The notes under the pieces: model-generated
Database searches by the model: none
What the model was told of the DNA's origin: nothing
The model's input: only the letters and a program-made list of their open reading frames with translations
Shown: positions 62,601 to 64,000 of the stretch, one piece after another
Layout of the letters: every line of letters starts with the position of its first letter
Position numbering within the stretch: position 1 is the first letter of the stretch
Assembly (NCBI RefSeq): GCF_030463565.1
Contig: NC_134676.1
Location: forward strand, 26,268,728-26,332,727
Source: Pelecanus crispus
Lineage: Eukaryota > Chordata > Aves > Pelecaniformes > Pelecanidae
Direction of reading: 5' to 3'
DNA length: 64,000 nucleotides
Position numbers and translations under genes: made by a program

Positions 62601-64000
62601 TACTGCGCAGGGTGCAAGGTGGTATATTTCCACAAATCAAGCACACCTACTGAAGTTCATTTTGACATTTATAGATGACAGTTAACACACCACGCCTATC
62701 TAATACATAATCATTGAACTGACTGAGCATCCTCTTCTTCTGTTGGTCTGTATCTTTTCCGCTTAATTTTAAAGCTACAGTGTGATTTTAATTCACTGCC
62801 CATGCTCAAAAGGAGTGTGGGGGGGTACTCCTTTCATGCCTCAATTGAGTCGGTGGTTGCAATCTCCCCCTGCCCGAATTACCTTTCCCCCAGTTACCAT
62901 GCTTCGGCAATCAATCGCCCAATTTCTCAGCATCTTCTGGGGTAAGATGTTCCCTTTTATCACTGCTCACCTCACAATTGTGGCCTTCCCTTATCTTTAC
63001 AACCTTCTTTGTAGCAGGATGGTTCATTGCCAGTCCTTGATGTTCTACAGATTTGTATTCTTTGGAGGAGGTGCTCATTAGGGAGGCATGCATTGCTGAT
63101 ACCCTCTTATCTGGCCTAAGCATTATTTAATACCTTGACTATTCTAAAATTCTCATGTGTTAGTTTCCACTCCTAACTGTGATCCTCTCTTAACTACTAA
63201 TAACTCCTGCACTATTTCCATTTCATCCAAGAAAAATACATAAATTTGAGGTAACAAGTACAAGATGGTGCCATTGTATTTTTGGTGCTTCAAGCTCAGC
63301 TCTCTTTTGCTTTGTTTTCAGTAAGCCAAGTATTTGCAGATTCTTTCTCTACTGTCCAAAATATTTAGAACTGTTAATGTAGGGTTTTTTGTTGTTGTTG
63401 TTGATTTGGGTTTGTTTGGATTTTTTTGTAGCTGTTGTCTGTTTATAAAGCCTTCAGCACAACTATCCCAAAGTGTGGCTTAGACAGTTTTCCCTCCCCC
63501 CTTTAATTTTCTCAAAGTCTTTAGTAGCATAAAAAGTTCTGTAGCAAAAGGGAAAAAAAAAGAAAAGTTTTTTGTCTGTGTGTGTACCAGAAGGGCACAT
63601 TAAAAAGGACAGGATAGTTCTGGTGAATTGAAATGGGTCTGTACAGCTTGTTTTCAAACTAAACCTCCAGCTTGTCTTAGAAACCGAATAGTTTTGTCTG
63701 TATGTTAAAAGCAAACAGTTTTGGAGTCTGTGCCCTTCTTGTGCAGATTTGTTTTTTCACTATGGAGGGGGGAGAGTGTATTGCAGGAAACAGAGAGCGC
63801 CTTACCATTGCAATGCCTGTTCTGCTGGGTGAAACATGTCAGGACCATGAGCTGCATAGAGCTAGCAAAGAGCAGGAATAAGAAATCGGGAGCGGTTCCT
63901 CCTCATCCTCTTCACCCTCATCCTTAGTGTGTGGGAAAGCTGGAAACTGATGTGCTTAAACCTTGTGACTTCCAATAAACAAGACAGTTTGCTTCCACTT
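59641..64000. other. Region without recognised features
   Basis: No conserved exon or nameable repeat was found. AT-rich and simple stretches occur (for example 62098-62140). Open frames here are short and unmatched. Confidence 0.45.

Overview
This is nuclear DNA from a bird. Three genes lie head to tail on the + strand in the order CENPH, MRPS36, CDK7, as in human 5q13; this block maps to the avian Z chromosome (established knowledge; the chromosome cannot be seen here). The many CR1 LINEs with their ATTCTATGATTCT-type 3' tails and the solo LTRs with a TGTCCTGG..GACA type of end support an avian origin. I cannot name the species.

Layout. Positions 1-1501 hold the last CENPH exon, preceded by intron. 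Positions 2354-7751 hold the complete four-exon MRPS36 (KGD4) gene. Its promoter carries a perfect 39-bp inverted repeat. Positions 8230-37848 hold the complete twelve-exon CDK7 gene (345 codons, splice sites placed by codon continuity with vertebrate CDK7). Its introns contain CR1 copies of several ages, a solo LTR (intron 6) and an old antisense ERVL-like provirus of about 5.8 kb (intron 9). CDK7 exon 10 sits between two long, very similar, same-direction CR1 copies.

From 37849 to 48270 I see no gene, although human CCDC125 lies just beyond CDK7. A solo LTR with an intact CRE and TATA box ends about 300 bp before a CpG island (about 48270-49540). That island looks like the promoter of an unidentified + strand gene with a possible tiny first coding exon (48847-48873). 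The remaining 14.5 kb holds an inverted copy of the same LTR, one CR1 fragment, and no exon I can defend.

Together the three recognised genes are housekeeping genes: a kinetochore subunit, the adaptor that links E3 to the 2-oxoglutarate dehydrogenase complex, and the kinase of CAK/TFIIH. They share a neighbourhood but no pathway. I found no wholly new system. The best leads are the MRPS36 promoter palindrome, the unassigned CpG-island promoter with its LTR neighbours, and the repeat architecture around CDK7 exons 8 and 10.
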